Below, piece by piece: positions 45,264 to 52,966 of a DNA stretch of 64,000 bases (position 1 is the stretch's first letter; each line of letters opens with the position of its first letter). The notes under the pieces are model-generated. The model saw only the letters and a list, made by a program, of their open reading frames with translations. It had not been told where the DNA came from and searched no databases. Source of the DNA: JBBQVS01 sp964250805 (lineage in GTDB: Bacteria > Chloroflexota > Ktedonobacteria > Ktedonobacterales > Ktedonobacteraceae); contig CAXUHG010000013.1 in assembly GCA_964250805.1 (NCBI GenBank), positions 1-64,000 on the forward strand, in the 5' to 3' direction. A program made the translations under genes and the position numbers.

Positions 45264-46418
45264 TCACTGAAACACCTGTGGTTGTCGTGTCTTCATCAGT
45301 TCCACTCCAAGTTGGGCTACATCAATGCTCGAACCATAGGAACTCTCTTTCAGGTTATGATAGATGTTTGTGATACGGGCAAGGTTTATGTTTGATTCGA
45401 TATTTCTTATTGAGGTTAGCACATCTCTCGCTATCGTTGTTGCCATTGGATAATATCCCCAACGAGTATATGCTTTTGCTTGCAGGACATGATTGTAGGC
45501 GTGGCGACGTAATAATTCAGGACTATCAAATCCGTCGATAGAACAAAGCTCGTCAATTCCTGCTTTTGGCCTTCCCATTGCGGTAAGAGCTGAACCCTTA
45601 TTATTGTGATATCTTTCTTCATTAAGCTTTACAAAATGCTTATCATCACTAGTATTGTGTTGAGCTATCTGCCAACCTTTATCCATCATCGTGAGAGCAT
45701 CAGTCTTATCCTTCTCGGTTTGTGTTGCATTTGCGCGAGCCTCACCAGCTAAGAGTAGGATAGCACCCCTTAACTGTGAATCAACAGAATGCCCAATTTT
45801 GTACGCTAAATCGAAGTCACTGATAGCGTGGAAAAGGTCCGTTTGATTTCTCTGCTCTCGGCTCATTTCCCAGCGATCAAAGAGAATGATGCCATGCTGA
45901 TAGAGTGCTAAAGCATGTGATGTACTCAGATCGTTCTCTTTTGCGATTGGGATGGCAACATTCAAGAGGTCAATTGCTTGGTCGAATTGTTGTTGATCGC
46001 TCAAAATGCATGCTAAAACAACATGGTAGTCGCATAAGAGTTGCATCATCGTAGCTTTTTGTTGTGCGTGTACATAGAAGATATTTTCGCGAAGAGTCCT
46101 TATACGATGAAGAATTTCTTGTATTGAGGGTAATGTGGAACTAGAGTAGTACAATTTCCAACAGTTTTCTAAACCATTACTTTGTTCACTGATGTCCACG
46201 CTTTTATGTTGAATTGTACCGAGTATGTGCTGTGTTTTCTCGACGTTACTTATATAATCAAGCGGTTCGAGGCCAAACAGAGCAGGTGGAATGCTGAGTA
46301 GAGTTGCCAGGACCCAGCGTCTTTTGGGGTCTTGAGGAACGCGATTTTTCTGCTCCATGAGTTGTATCCACCTTGCTGTAATCTCTTGCCCCTCGTCCTT
46401 CCATGTCCCTTCTGCCAT
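45264..46418 (-). CDS. TPR-rich protein
   Basis: Start at ATG 46418 is uncertain (weak ribosome site; TTG 46436 is possible); ~384 aa. The N-terminal WIQLMEQKNRVPQDPKRRW and following LSIPPALFGL resemble the linker after the HTH of large Ktedonobacteria-type XRE-TPR regulators, but no HTH is present. Helical repeats fill the rest (QQFDQAIDLLNVAIPIAKEN, LFHAISDFDLAYKIG). Probably a protein-interaction scaffold. Second gene of an operon, 26 bases after the HTH-GNAT gene. Confidence 0.65.
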   Translation of the reverse strand: MAEGTWKDEGQEITARWIQLMEQKNRVPQDPKRRWVLATLLSIPPALFGLEPLDYISNVEKTQHILGTIQHKSVDISEQSNGLENCWKLYYSSSTLPSIQEILHRIRTLRENIFYVHAQQKATMMQLLCDYHVVLACILSDQQQFDQAIDLLNVAIPIAKENDLSTSHALALYQHGIILFDRWEMSREQRNQTDLFHAISDFDLAYKIGHSVDSQLRGAILLLAGEARANATQTEKDKTDALTMMDKGWQIAQHNTSDDKHFVKLNEERYHNNKGSALTAMGRPKAGIDELCSIDGFDSPELLRRHAYNHVLQAKAYTRWGYYPMATTIARDVLTSIRNIESNINLARITNIYHNLKESSYGSSIDVAQLGVELMKTRQPQVFQ

Positions 46419-46444
46419 CTCTTTTTTTTCGATCAAAAGTATTC

Positions 46445-47251
46445 TTATCTAGTTATTGCTCTATATTGCTTGAGAAAGTTTTTCACAACAATATTTTGAT
46501 TCTCGTTAAGCTTCGTAAAGTCAAGCCTAAAGCCGATTTGCTCGTTGTTGATGTATCCAAGTTCGATAAAACCCAAGTCTCTGCTGAGTTTGATTCCTGG
46601 TACTGTACTCGATTTGACCCATATTTTGTCAATCGTGACACCCTCTTTAACAAGCGAAAGGAATACATTGAATAAGCCCATAAGCAATTCCATTCCGTAT
46701 ATCTTCGCTTCTTGACGGCTTACCCCTGTTTTGATACCAATGCCTGAGATGTGCAATTCCAATAGTTTCCCAGGCACAATTGGCTCCATATCTTCTAACT
46801 GGACGCTATTTCCACTCCTACTTTTGAAGATGCGCTCCACCGTCTCATGCTTAATGGCTTGCATAGAAAAATATCCTACAATTCTTCCATGATGTTTCAG
46901 AATGTAATCGCCGTTTGGGACTCTCCGAAACCATGCCATTCTCCTGTCGGTGCCATACGCATTCTCACCAAAGTGCTGACGAGCAATCTGCACAGTCTCT
47001 TTGATATCACTTTCCCCTTTCGCTAGAACAACTTGATATGTATCATCTAGCTCAGGCTCTGTATAAAGATCAACAAACTGCTTCATCTCATCGGCGATCT
47101 TATCTACATCTTCCCTTAAATAAAAGCCTTGTTTCTTGTTGGGCGGCGTGATTTTACGTATTTTACCTGTGTCCACGAGATTTTTAAATGTGCTTGTAGA
47201 TATCCCGCCCAGAATTTTTCTTGCTTCGCTCGAAGTATACAGTTTCTCCAT
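46445..47251 (-). CDS. HTH (excisionase-like) and GNAT-like two-domain protein
   Basis: 268 aa. Residues 1-55 form an excisionase/MerR-like winged HTH (YTSSEARKILGGISTSTFKN, GFYLREDVDKI). Residues ~75-260 have the order of a GNAT fold (WFRRVPNGDYILKHHGRIVG, LLELHISGIGI, WVKSSTVPGIKLSRDLGF), though the acetyl-CoA loop is not a clean match. First gene of a two-gene leftward operon with the TPR protein. Confidence 0.65.
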   Translation of the reverse strand: MEKLYTSSEARKILGGISTSTFKNLVDTGKIRKITPPNKKQGFYLREDVDKIADEMKQFVDLYTEPELDDTYQVVLAKGESDIKETVQIARQHFGENAYGTDRRMAWFRRVPNGDYILKHHGRIVGYFSMQAIKHETVERIFKSRSGNSVQLEDMEPIVPGKLLELHISGIGIKTGVSRQEAKIYGMELLMGLFNVFLSLVKEGVTIDKIWVKSSTVPGIKLSRDLGFIELGYINNEQIGFRLDFTKLNENQNIVVKNFLKQYRAITR

Positions 47252-47350
47252 GCATGCTCATTTCTAAGTTCAACAGATATTTATGTTTACAAACCTATTA
47301 TACGACTTTCTGACATGTTGAACATATCCAAAAAATCATGGGGAAATTCA

Positions 47351-47419
47351 TTGACTTTCTCATTATCCATATGTTATTCTTTGATTGAAATTTTTGACAT
47401 TTCAGAATTTTCAATCAAA
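47351..47419 (+). promoter_or_regulatory. Promoter and inverted repeat before the small HTH genes
   Basis: TTGACT (47351-47356), 18-bp spacer, TATTCT (47375-47380). A dyad TTTGATTGAAA/TTTCAATCAAA (47380-47390, 47409-47419) overlaps the end of the -10 box and the start site, so a repressor site is likely. Confidence 0.55.
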
Positions 47420-47445
47420 TTTGCTGGTACAGAAAGGAACAATTT

Positions 47446-47760
47446 ATGAACAACAACAGATCATATCGCAGCAGAATCGAGATGGAACGCACGCAACCAC
47501 TCCCGCTCCCATCTCGTAAGAGAACAACGCTACGCCAGTTACGCCAGATGTATCAACTCAGTTGGAGCGATATCGCACAGGCGACAGGGTTGCGCGTCCA
47601 CCTTGTCTACTGGATGGAGATGGGCATTGCCGTCACACTCCCCGATATTCTCAAGGTGTTGCGTGTATTTTCACAGCTCGCTCGCTACCAGTATCGCCTC
47701 GCCGATATTCAAGGACTGCGCCTCAAAGACCCCATCGATGTATATGTAGATTTGCCCTAA
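47446..47760 (+). CDS. Small HTH DNA-binding protein
   Basis: 104 aa. Helix-turn-helix region LRQLRQMYQLSWSDIAQATG followed by VHLVYWMEMGIAV (~28-60) and a helical C-terminus. GC-richer than the genes to its left. Probably a DNA-binding partner of the next gene; AGAAAGGAAC precedes the ATG. Confidence 0.62.
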   Translation: MNNNRSYRSRIEMERTQPLPLPSRKRTTLRQLRQMYQLSWSDIAQATGLRVHLVYWMEMGIAVTLPDILKVLRVFSQLARYQYRLADIQGLRLKDPIDVYVDLP

Positions 47761-47793
47761 CGTAAAGACGAAATGAAGAAATGAGCAAGATAT

Positions 47794-47994
47794 ATGTTAC
47801 GATGGCGCGTCAAGGAGGTTATGGAGGAGCGCAAGCTAAGCGAACTGCAACTCTCCTATCGGTCGGGAGTCTCGTACAACACCATTCACAAACTCTGTCG
47901 TAACCCGACGTGTCATACGAGGCTCACTACGCTCGAAAAGCTTGCGGAGGCATTGGATGTGCCATGCGAAACGTTGATGGAAATGGTAAAGTAG
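47794..47994 (+). CDS. XRE/Cro-type HTH protein (66 aa)
   Basis: Complete Cro/C1-type domain in 66 residues: VKEVMEERKLSELQLSYRSG, VSYNTIHKLCRN, TTLEKLAEALDVPCETLMEM. The start codon is TTG/ATG-like at 47794 (atgttacgatgg). 33 bases after the preceding HTH gene, so probably one transcript ending at the 48016 hairpin. Confidence 0.75.
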   Translation: MLRWRVKEVMEERKLSELQLSYRSGVSYNTIHKLCRNPTCHTRLTTLEKLAEALDVPCETLMEMVK

Positions 47995-48015
47995 GTTTTG
48001 CTATTTTGTAATAGC

Positions 48016-48071
48016 AACACTCGCGTCACGTTTCTATATCCTTTACAATATAGAAACGTGACGTGAGTGTT
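48016..48071. terminator. 24-bp hairpin terminator
   Basis: Arms 48016-48039 and 48048-48071 (AACACTCGCGTCACG...), one mismatch, eight-base loop, T-rich end. Follows the XRE gene. Confidence 0.82.
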
Positions 48072-48137
48072 TTAGCACTATTATCGGCCTCGCGGCTTAT
48101 AGTAACGGAAGAGATGTAATGCCTTACTATCAACGTG

Positions 48138-49109
48138 TCAGTTTCTGGGAGAGGAGGTGACGTTGCCTGCTGAGGCCGGAATCTCCAAGAACGTCATCAA
48201 GTGATTCAAGGTCGGTGTGGGGAGGGAAGATTTCTGCAGTTGTGCCATGATGTCCCTTGCCATTTGACTCACCTCATCAAGACCTCCCTGTAAGCTAGCA
48301 TCGAGAGCAAGCGATGCAATCCCCGACTGCAGGATATATTGCCAACACAGGACTGCAAACCAGCGAGGTATCCAAAGAAAGAGAACTTTCATACTGAGTG
48401 GCGTTATAGGAATATCTTGCGCTTGCAAGACCCGAAGCCCTTCACGGATGGCCTGAACCATCATCACAACATGCTTACGTGTCCGTCCAAGAGTTGCACT
48501 GCTTCCCTGTGTCATGGCGACAGCCGCCAGAATACAGGCGTCAAAGAGAGCATGCACTTTGAGCCAAGCCTGCATATCGGAATTCAGTACAATAGAGAAG
48601 CCTGCTTTCTTGAATGCTGTTGCGAGTTGTCGAAGACGGAGTGTCACACGACCATCTTCTTTGCCCAGCGTCGTCTGTGCAAGGGCGGGGTGATGGGCAT
48701 ACCGGATGACCTCTCCCTGTCGTGATCCTCCTATAGATGGAAAGCCAAGGAGTACGCGATGGGGGTCGAGCATCTCCAAGCGTTGCATGCCATCAGGATT
48801 ATTGAGCAGAAACAACACGGTGGGAATCTGGTGATTGGCGGCAAGGCTGGGCAGGACGGATTCGAGCTGATTCAGTCGCACAGTCACGAGAACCACATCG
48901 TAGCTATCGGTCGGAGTCAGTTGATCGACGACAGAAACCCAAGTTGTCGTATGCTGTCCTGTCACCGTATTTTCAAGAAGAATGCCGTGTGTTCGTAGTG
49001 AGACTGCGCGTTGACCTCTGGCAAGCAGAGACACATTGTATCCCGCCTCTTGGAGTTTTGCAGCATAGACGCTACCAATAACTCCTGCTCCATAGACCAA
49101 TATATCCAT
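48138..49109 (-). CDS. Ketopantoate-reductase-like (ApbA/PanE family) protein
   Basis: Start ATG 49109 with GACGAAGGA upstream; 323 aa. N-terminal Rossmann loop DILVYGAGVIGSVYAAKL, VVLVTVRLNQLESVLPSL, LNNPDG and the C-terminal helical domain with the catalytic-type Lys in MQAWLKVHALFD. The family reduces 2-oxo acids such as ketopantoate with NADPH, but several conserved active-site residues (Asn-Ser-Glu trio) are not obvious at the C-terminus, so the substrate may differ. Divergent from a TetR gene, with shared operators. Confidence 0.78.
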   Translation of the reverse strand: MDILVYGAGVIGSVYAAKLQEAGYNVSLLARGQRAVSLRTHGILLENTVTGQHTTTWVSVVDQLTPTDSYDVVLVTVRLNQLESVLPSLAANHQIPTVLFLLNNPDGMQRLEMLDPHRVLLGFPSIGGSRQGEVIRYAHHPALAQTTLGKEDGRVTLRLRQLATAFKKAGFSIVLNSDMQAWLKVHALFDACILAAVAMTQGSSATLGRTRKHVVMMVQAIREGLRVLQAQDIPITPLSMKVLFLWIPRWFAVLCWQYILQSGIASLALDASLQGGLDEVSQMARDIMAQLQKSSLPTPTLNHLMTFLEIPASAGNVTSSPRN

Positions 49110-49194
49110 TTTTCCTTCGTCCCCTTCTTGTATTCTCCTCTGAGGGAATTCCTCAAAGGAAGCATCGTTGCAGTGTTTCTTCTCATTGAACGGA

Positions 49195-49319
49195 TGTTGA
49201 CTAATCAACACCTGTTCAATATAATGATCTTACTAGAGCTGTCGGCTTGCTTCAATAGGTAAAATAGCCGAATTTGTTCACTACTCAACAAAACCTAGCT
49301 AATTGTTCATTCCTCAACA
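49195..49319. promoter_or_regulatory. Three related TetR-type operators
   Basis: TGTTGACTAATCAACA (49195-49210, perfect palindrome), TTGTTCACTACTCAACAA (49274-49291) and TTGTTCATTCCTCAACA (49303-49319) share the plan TGTT(G/C)A-N4-TCAACA. They lie between the divergent panE-like and tetR genes. Confidence 0.65.
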
Positions 49320-49424
49320 CAATCCATCTGATGGTTTATGAAGAAGAAAGCGTACACTTGCATGCATGCAAATATAGAGACACGCGCGGAAGAAATCCAC
49401 ACAAAAGCTAAAAAGAAGAAACCT

Positions 49425-50000
49425 ATGGACAGACGAATACGCAAAACACGGGAGGCTATTCTTGAAGCTTTTGTTGGGCTGATGGCAGAGAAAAATTTTG
49501 AACATATTACGATGAACGACATTGCGGACCGAGCCGATATAAATAGGGGTACCATTTATTTGCATTATATGGACAAGTTCGATCTGCTGGATCATTGTAT
49601 AGATACGTACTTTGACCAATTACTTGAAAACTGCTTGCCCGATGGCGATACTACTTGTCCTCCTTCCAAAGCTTCGCTGCTCCGCATATTCAACTATTTA
49701 GAGCAGCATACATTCTTCTATACCACCCTATTAGTCAACAAAGGCGGCGTCCCTGCTTTCAGAAACCGCCTAGTGGCTGTGTTGCTGCAGGGCCTGGACG
49801 AATACATTGATGTGAGCGGTATCAACCAGGGCATGAACAAGGAGGTGATGGTGCAATTTCTTGCTTCGGCTATCGTTGGTGTACTGGAGTGGTGGATGAC
49901 TCACTCGACGCCCTGTTCCGTGACGGATGTTGTAGAACAACTGTGGTCGCTACTGGAACGCATTCAGTTGGTGCCTCAGACAGAGGTACAACAAGGATAA
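49425..50000 (+). CDS. TetR-family regulator
   Basis: Start at ATG 49425 (AAGAAGAAA upstream) gives 191 aa, normal for the family; an in-frame ATG at 49338 would add a basic extension. HTH: ILEAFVGLMAEKNFEHITMN, DIADRADINRGTIYLHYMDK; the C-terminal half is the TetR_C_8/YezE-like type. Likely binds the TGTTGA-N4-TCAACA sites and controls the divergent reductase gene. Confidence 0.88.
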   Translation: MDRRIRKTREAILEAFVGLMAEKNFEHITMNDIADRADINRGTIYLHYMDKFDLLDHCIDTYFDQLLENCLPDGDTTCPPSKASLLRIFNYLEQHTFFYTTLLVNKGGVPAFRNRLVAVLLQGLDEYIDVSGINQGMNKEVMVQFLASAIVGVLEWWMTHSTPCSVTDVVEQLWSLLERIQLVPQTEVQQG

Positions 50001-50033
50001 AGACAAAAGTCTTTCAAATCCGAAAGGGGATGT

Positions 50034-50564
50034 ATGCATTCATGTGACGGTCTCACACTAGTCAAGCCTTCGCTCGCCTATCGAGAAGAGTATACGGCAA
50101 TGACACGAGAGTTTATGCAGACAGATGAGGGATGGTTTAACAATTTTCCGCTAGCACTCGAAGATTTTGTAGCCTACGTACACGAGTTGGAGGATGAGGC
50201 GCAGGGAATCGGGCTACCATCAGGAGTTGTGCCGCAGGAGACGTTTTGGCTAGTGAAGGATGGCGTGCGCGTGGTGGGCGAGATACGTTTACGTCCACAT
50301 TTGACGCCACCATTCGAGCAACATAATGGGCACATTGGTTACAACATTCGTCCCTCTGAGCGGCGCAAGGGCTACGCAACATGTCAGCTTGCATTGTTGC
50401 TCGAAGAGGCGAAGAGACGCGCGATACTCCGCGTCATGCTCACCATCGACGGCGACAATCCCGGCTCGGTGCGTGCTATTGAGAAGAATGGTGGCAAGCT
50501 GGAATGGCAACGCTTCTCTGATGAAAAGGGAGAAATGGTCTCGTGCTATTGGATTGAGGTATAA
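50034..50564 (+). CDS. GNAT acetyltransferase
   Basis: 176 aa. RimJ/RimL-like GNAT: WLVKDGVRVVGEIRLR, NGHIGYNIRPSERRKGYATCQLALLL (acetyl-CoA loop RRKGYA), VMLTIDGDNPGSVRAIEKNGG. 33 bases after the TetR gene, so perhaps cotranscribed. AAAGGGGATG upstream. Acceptor unknown. Confidence 0.88.
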   Translation: MHSCDGLTLVKPSLAYREEYTAMTREFMQTDEGWFNNFPLALEDFVAYVHELEDEAQGIGLPSGVVPQETFWLVKDGVRVVGEIRLRPHLTPPFEQHNGHIGYNIRPSERRKGYATCQLALLLEEAKRRAILRVMLTIDGDNPGSVRAIEKNGGKLEWQRFSDEKGEMVSCYWIEV

Positions 50565-50766
50565 CGCTTTATGTTATTGGTCCCTACAACTTTGCCTCAT
50601 CTCAGTATAGCACGAATGGGTAGATATCCAATGGAGCGCGAAATAAAACGGTATCAGCGTATGTTATACTGAATACAAGATGTCGAGTATTGTTGCGTTG
50701 TTCAGTGAGAAGTTGTTTCTGCCGACAGCAATAAGTTTGAAGACATCGTAGTAGGAGCATATCTCA

Positions 50767-51135
50767 GTGAAACTTTACGTAGGCAGATTGCCTTATTCAA
50801 CCACCGATCAGGAACTGAATGATCTTTTCAGTCAGTACGGTGAAGTTCTTTCGGCAACCGTTATCATTGATCGCGAGATGAATCGAAGCAAGGGTTTCGG
50901 CTTCGTCGAAATGAGCGACGATCAAGATGCGCAAAACGCAATGAACAATCTTAACAACTCCACACTACAGGGTCGTACAATCATCGTCAACGAGGCGAAC
51001 GAGCGTCAGCCCCGTAGCGGTGGCGGCGGTGGTGGCGGCTATCGCAACGGTGGTGGTGGCGGCGGAGATCGTCGTGGTGGCGGTGGTGGTGGCTACCGTA
51101 GCAACGGTGGTGGCGACCGCGAGCGCCGCTATTAG
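50767..51135 (+). CDS. RRM RNA-binding protein with Gly-rich tail
   Basis: 122 aa, GTG start with AGGAG upstream. One RRM: RNP2 KLYVGRL at the start, RNP1 KGFGFVEM (~38-45). The tail (83-122) is GGGGGGGYRNGG, DRRGGGGGGYRS type with RGG-like Arg. These proteins in cyanobacteria and Chloroflexota are often cold- or stress-induced and bind mRNA; that role is from family knowledge. The following 33-bp hairpin ends the transcript. Confidence 0.92.
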   Translation: MKLYVGRLPYSTTDQELNDLFSQYGEVLSATVIIDREMNRSKGFGFVEMSDDQDAQNAMNNLNNSTLQGRTIIVNEANERQPRSGGGGGGGYRNGGGGGGDRRGGGGGGYRSNGGGDRERRY

Positions 51136-51145
51136 TCTCTGATCA

Positions 51146-51213
51146 ACAATCGCAAACAAAACAATGAAGCGTTCCGACGAGTCGGAACGCTTCATTGTTT
51201 TGTTTGCGATTGT
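51146..51213. terminator. 33-bp perfect hairpin terminator
   Basis: Arms 51146-51178 and 51181-51213, two-base loop. AT-rich outer part with A/T runs, GC-rich inner part. Shared by the convergent RRM and ATP-grasp genes. Confidence 0.88.
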
Positions 51214-51220
51214 CATATGA

Positions 51221-52480
51221 TTAGCTCATGAGTACGGGTATTTCGCGCCGAATATCGAATTTGAGTAGGGCATGTGCCTTGCGGATAGCATCCTCGACCT
51301 CGGCGGGGATTTCGCCACGCGCGAAGATAAAGCCGAGGTAGCTAGCACCTTCTGGCAAAGGGACAAGCCGATTATTCAGCTTCGCAGTAATTTCAACGCC
51401 CGTAATCAGAGGTACCGTTTGTGCCTCTTCAATGCCATGTACACCCTTGAGCATACCAGCCGAAGGAATGGGAATCATCATCACGCCAGCCGCATGGTCG
51501 TCGCGCTGAATCGTACTCACCTCTTCCCCAATGGCGTGACGCAGAATAAGTTCCTCCAGGCACATGCCAGCCCCGAACTCAAGAATGGTGGAGCAGAGGC
51601 CACCGATGGAGCGACCCGCGATTTCAAGCATCCAGGGACCTTGCTCGTTCACACGTAGTTCCGCATGAACAGGCCCTGTACGTAAGCCGAGGGCGGTAGC
51701 GGCAAGTTGCACCGCATGGGCGATTGATTGCTGAATCTCTGGCGACAATCGAGAAGGTGTCACATAGAGAGTCTCTTCAAAAAAAGGGCCGTCGAGCGGG
51801 TCGGGCTTATCGAATAGTGTGAGAACTTTGAGTTGTCCACGCGTGACAATGCCCTCTAACGCAACCTCAAAGCCGGGGATGAAGTCCTCGACGAGAAACG
51901 CAGTCTCATGTTCTGGATTGCCCTCCGCGAGCAAATAGTGCTTGAGACGGGTGAAGGCGGCGACAAATTCGGTCGGGTCGTCGGCACGGATTACGCCTCG
52001 ACTGCCAGATAAGCGCAACGGCTTCACAACGCAGGGATAGGTTACTTGTGCCGCTATAGCATGCGGATTCTCGCTCAGCCAGAAGCGACGGAACACGGGG
52101 CAAGGTGCGCCACCAGCCGCCATAATGCCTCGCATCAGATATTTATCGCGTGCAGCCTCCGCGGACTCTGGCGAATTGTGAGCGAGTCCGAGAGCGGCAC
52201 TGGCATACGCAGCTAGCTCACTGGCACTATCATCGACGGAGAGAATGGCGTCGAAGGGGTGCTTTTGTGCATAGTCAACAATAGTGCGAACGGAGGTAGG
52301 AATGTCCGTGAAATCAACGCCGAGCGGCACATGCCAGTAATCGGAGAGCGTTTCGGGCAGGTCGATACCAACCACCACATCAAGTTGTAACTGGCGTGCG
52401 GCACTCAGAAATGCACCTGCGCGGTAGGTTGCGGGCGACATGAGTAACAGCACGCGTTTTTGTTGCTTTTCAGAATCCAT
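51221..52480 (-). CDS. ATP-grasp ligase
   Basis: 419 aa. N-terminal pre-ATP-grasp domain (VLLLMSPATYRAGAFLSAAR), then ATP-grasp: YPCVVKPLRLSGSRGVI (nucleotide-binding Lys and flexible loop), FLVEDFIPGFEVALEG and the metal site PVHAELRVNEQGPWMLEIAGR. C-terminal LAL/BL00235-like tail. The family ligates a carboxylate to an amine; it resembles the PurK/BtrJ/LAL-type single-domain amino-acid ligases. The 98-codon gene upstream ends six bases before the ATG. Confidence 0.82.
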   Translation of the reverse strand: MDSEKQQKRVLLLMSPATYRAGAFLSAARQLQLDVVVGIDLPETLSDYWHVPLGVDFTDIPTSVRTIVDYAQKHPFDAILSVDDSASELAAYASAALGLAHNSPESAEAARDKYLMRGIMAAGGAPCPVFRRFWLSENPHAIAAQVTYPCVVKPLRLSGSRGVIRADDPTEFVAAFTRLKHYLLAEGNPEHETAFLVEDFIPGFEVALEGIVTRGQLKVLTLFDKPDPLDGPFFEETLYVTPSRLSPEIQQSIAHAVQLAATALGLRTGPVHAELRVNEQGPWMLEIAGRSIGGLCSTILEFGAGMCLEELILRHAIGEEVSTIQRDDHAAGVMMIPIPSAGMLKGVHGIEEAQTVPLITGVEITAKLNNRLVPLPEGASYLGFIFARGEIPAEVEDAIRKAHALLKFDIRREIPVLMS

Positions 52481-52485
52481 AACTA

Positions 52486-52773
52486 CTACTTATCCTCATC
52501 TTGTAAGACATCGACCTTGTAGCCAAGTGACTTCAACGCGGCAGCTAAGCCAAACAAACGCGAATCGCCACTCACCGTCCACACAAGCTCTGCTGGAGCG
52601 CGTTGGAGAGGATTTGTCTCTTGCTCCCAGTAGCACTCGAATGTGCCTTGCCAGTCGCGATGTTGTACGCGCCCTTGATAGTGCCAGGAGTCAGCCATAG
52701 GACGCCTATTATTGAAGCCGAGGCCAGCAGCCGTGATGCTTACAAAATCTTTACTACGAAAAACCACTTTCAT
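52486..52773 (-). CDS. Small protein coupled to the ATP-grasp gene
   Basis: 95 aa from ATG 52773 (AAGG 10 bases upstream); ATG 52782 is possible. Strand-rich (KVVFRSKDFVSITAAGLGF, RVQHRDWQGTFECYWEQ) and ends in an acidic DVLQDEDK. No family recognised. Very tight spacing to the ATP-grasp gene suggests a working pair. Confidence 0.55.
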   Translation of the reverse strand: MKVVFRSKDFVSITAAGLGFNNRRPMADSWHYQGRVQHRDWQGTFECYWEQETNPLQRAPAELVWTVSGDSRLFGLAAALKSLGYKVDVLQDEDK

Positions 52774-52816
52774 AGAGAACATGCCTTTTTCTGTTGCAAC
52801 ATATTTTATAGCAATG

Positions 52817-52957
52817 GTATTCCCGACACACTACAAAACCAGGGGCGAACGGTTGTACACACAAAGGAACACNNNNNNNNNNTTCTCCCCCACCACCACC
52901 CCCCGGGTACATTTGTTTAACCACTTATGCTCCCTGTCTGTAGTGTGTCGGGAATAC
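52817..52957. terminator. Hairpin with a 10-N assembly gap in the loop
   Basis: 19-bp arms GTATTCCCGACACACTACA (52817-52835) and its complement (52939-52957). N run at 52873-52882, followed by a C/A-rich simple stretch. Lies between two leftward genes, so a terminator for the beta-propeller gene that ends at 52967 is likely. Confidence 0.65.
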
Positions 52958-52966
52958 TGTTACTTC

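Noticed and set aside
50579..50587. GGTCCCTAC as a further foldback copy
   Set aside because: Only nine bases match and no partner arm is present; could be chance or a decayed remnant.
51015..51120. GGTGGC-rich simple repeat
   Set aside because: Codes for the Gly-rich tail of the RRM protein in frame.
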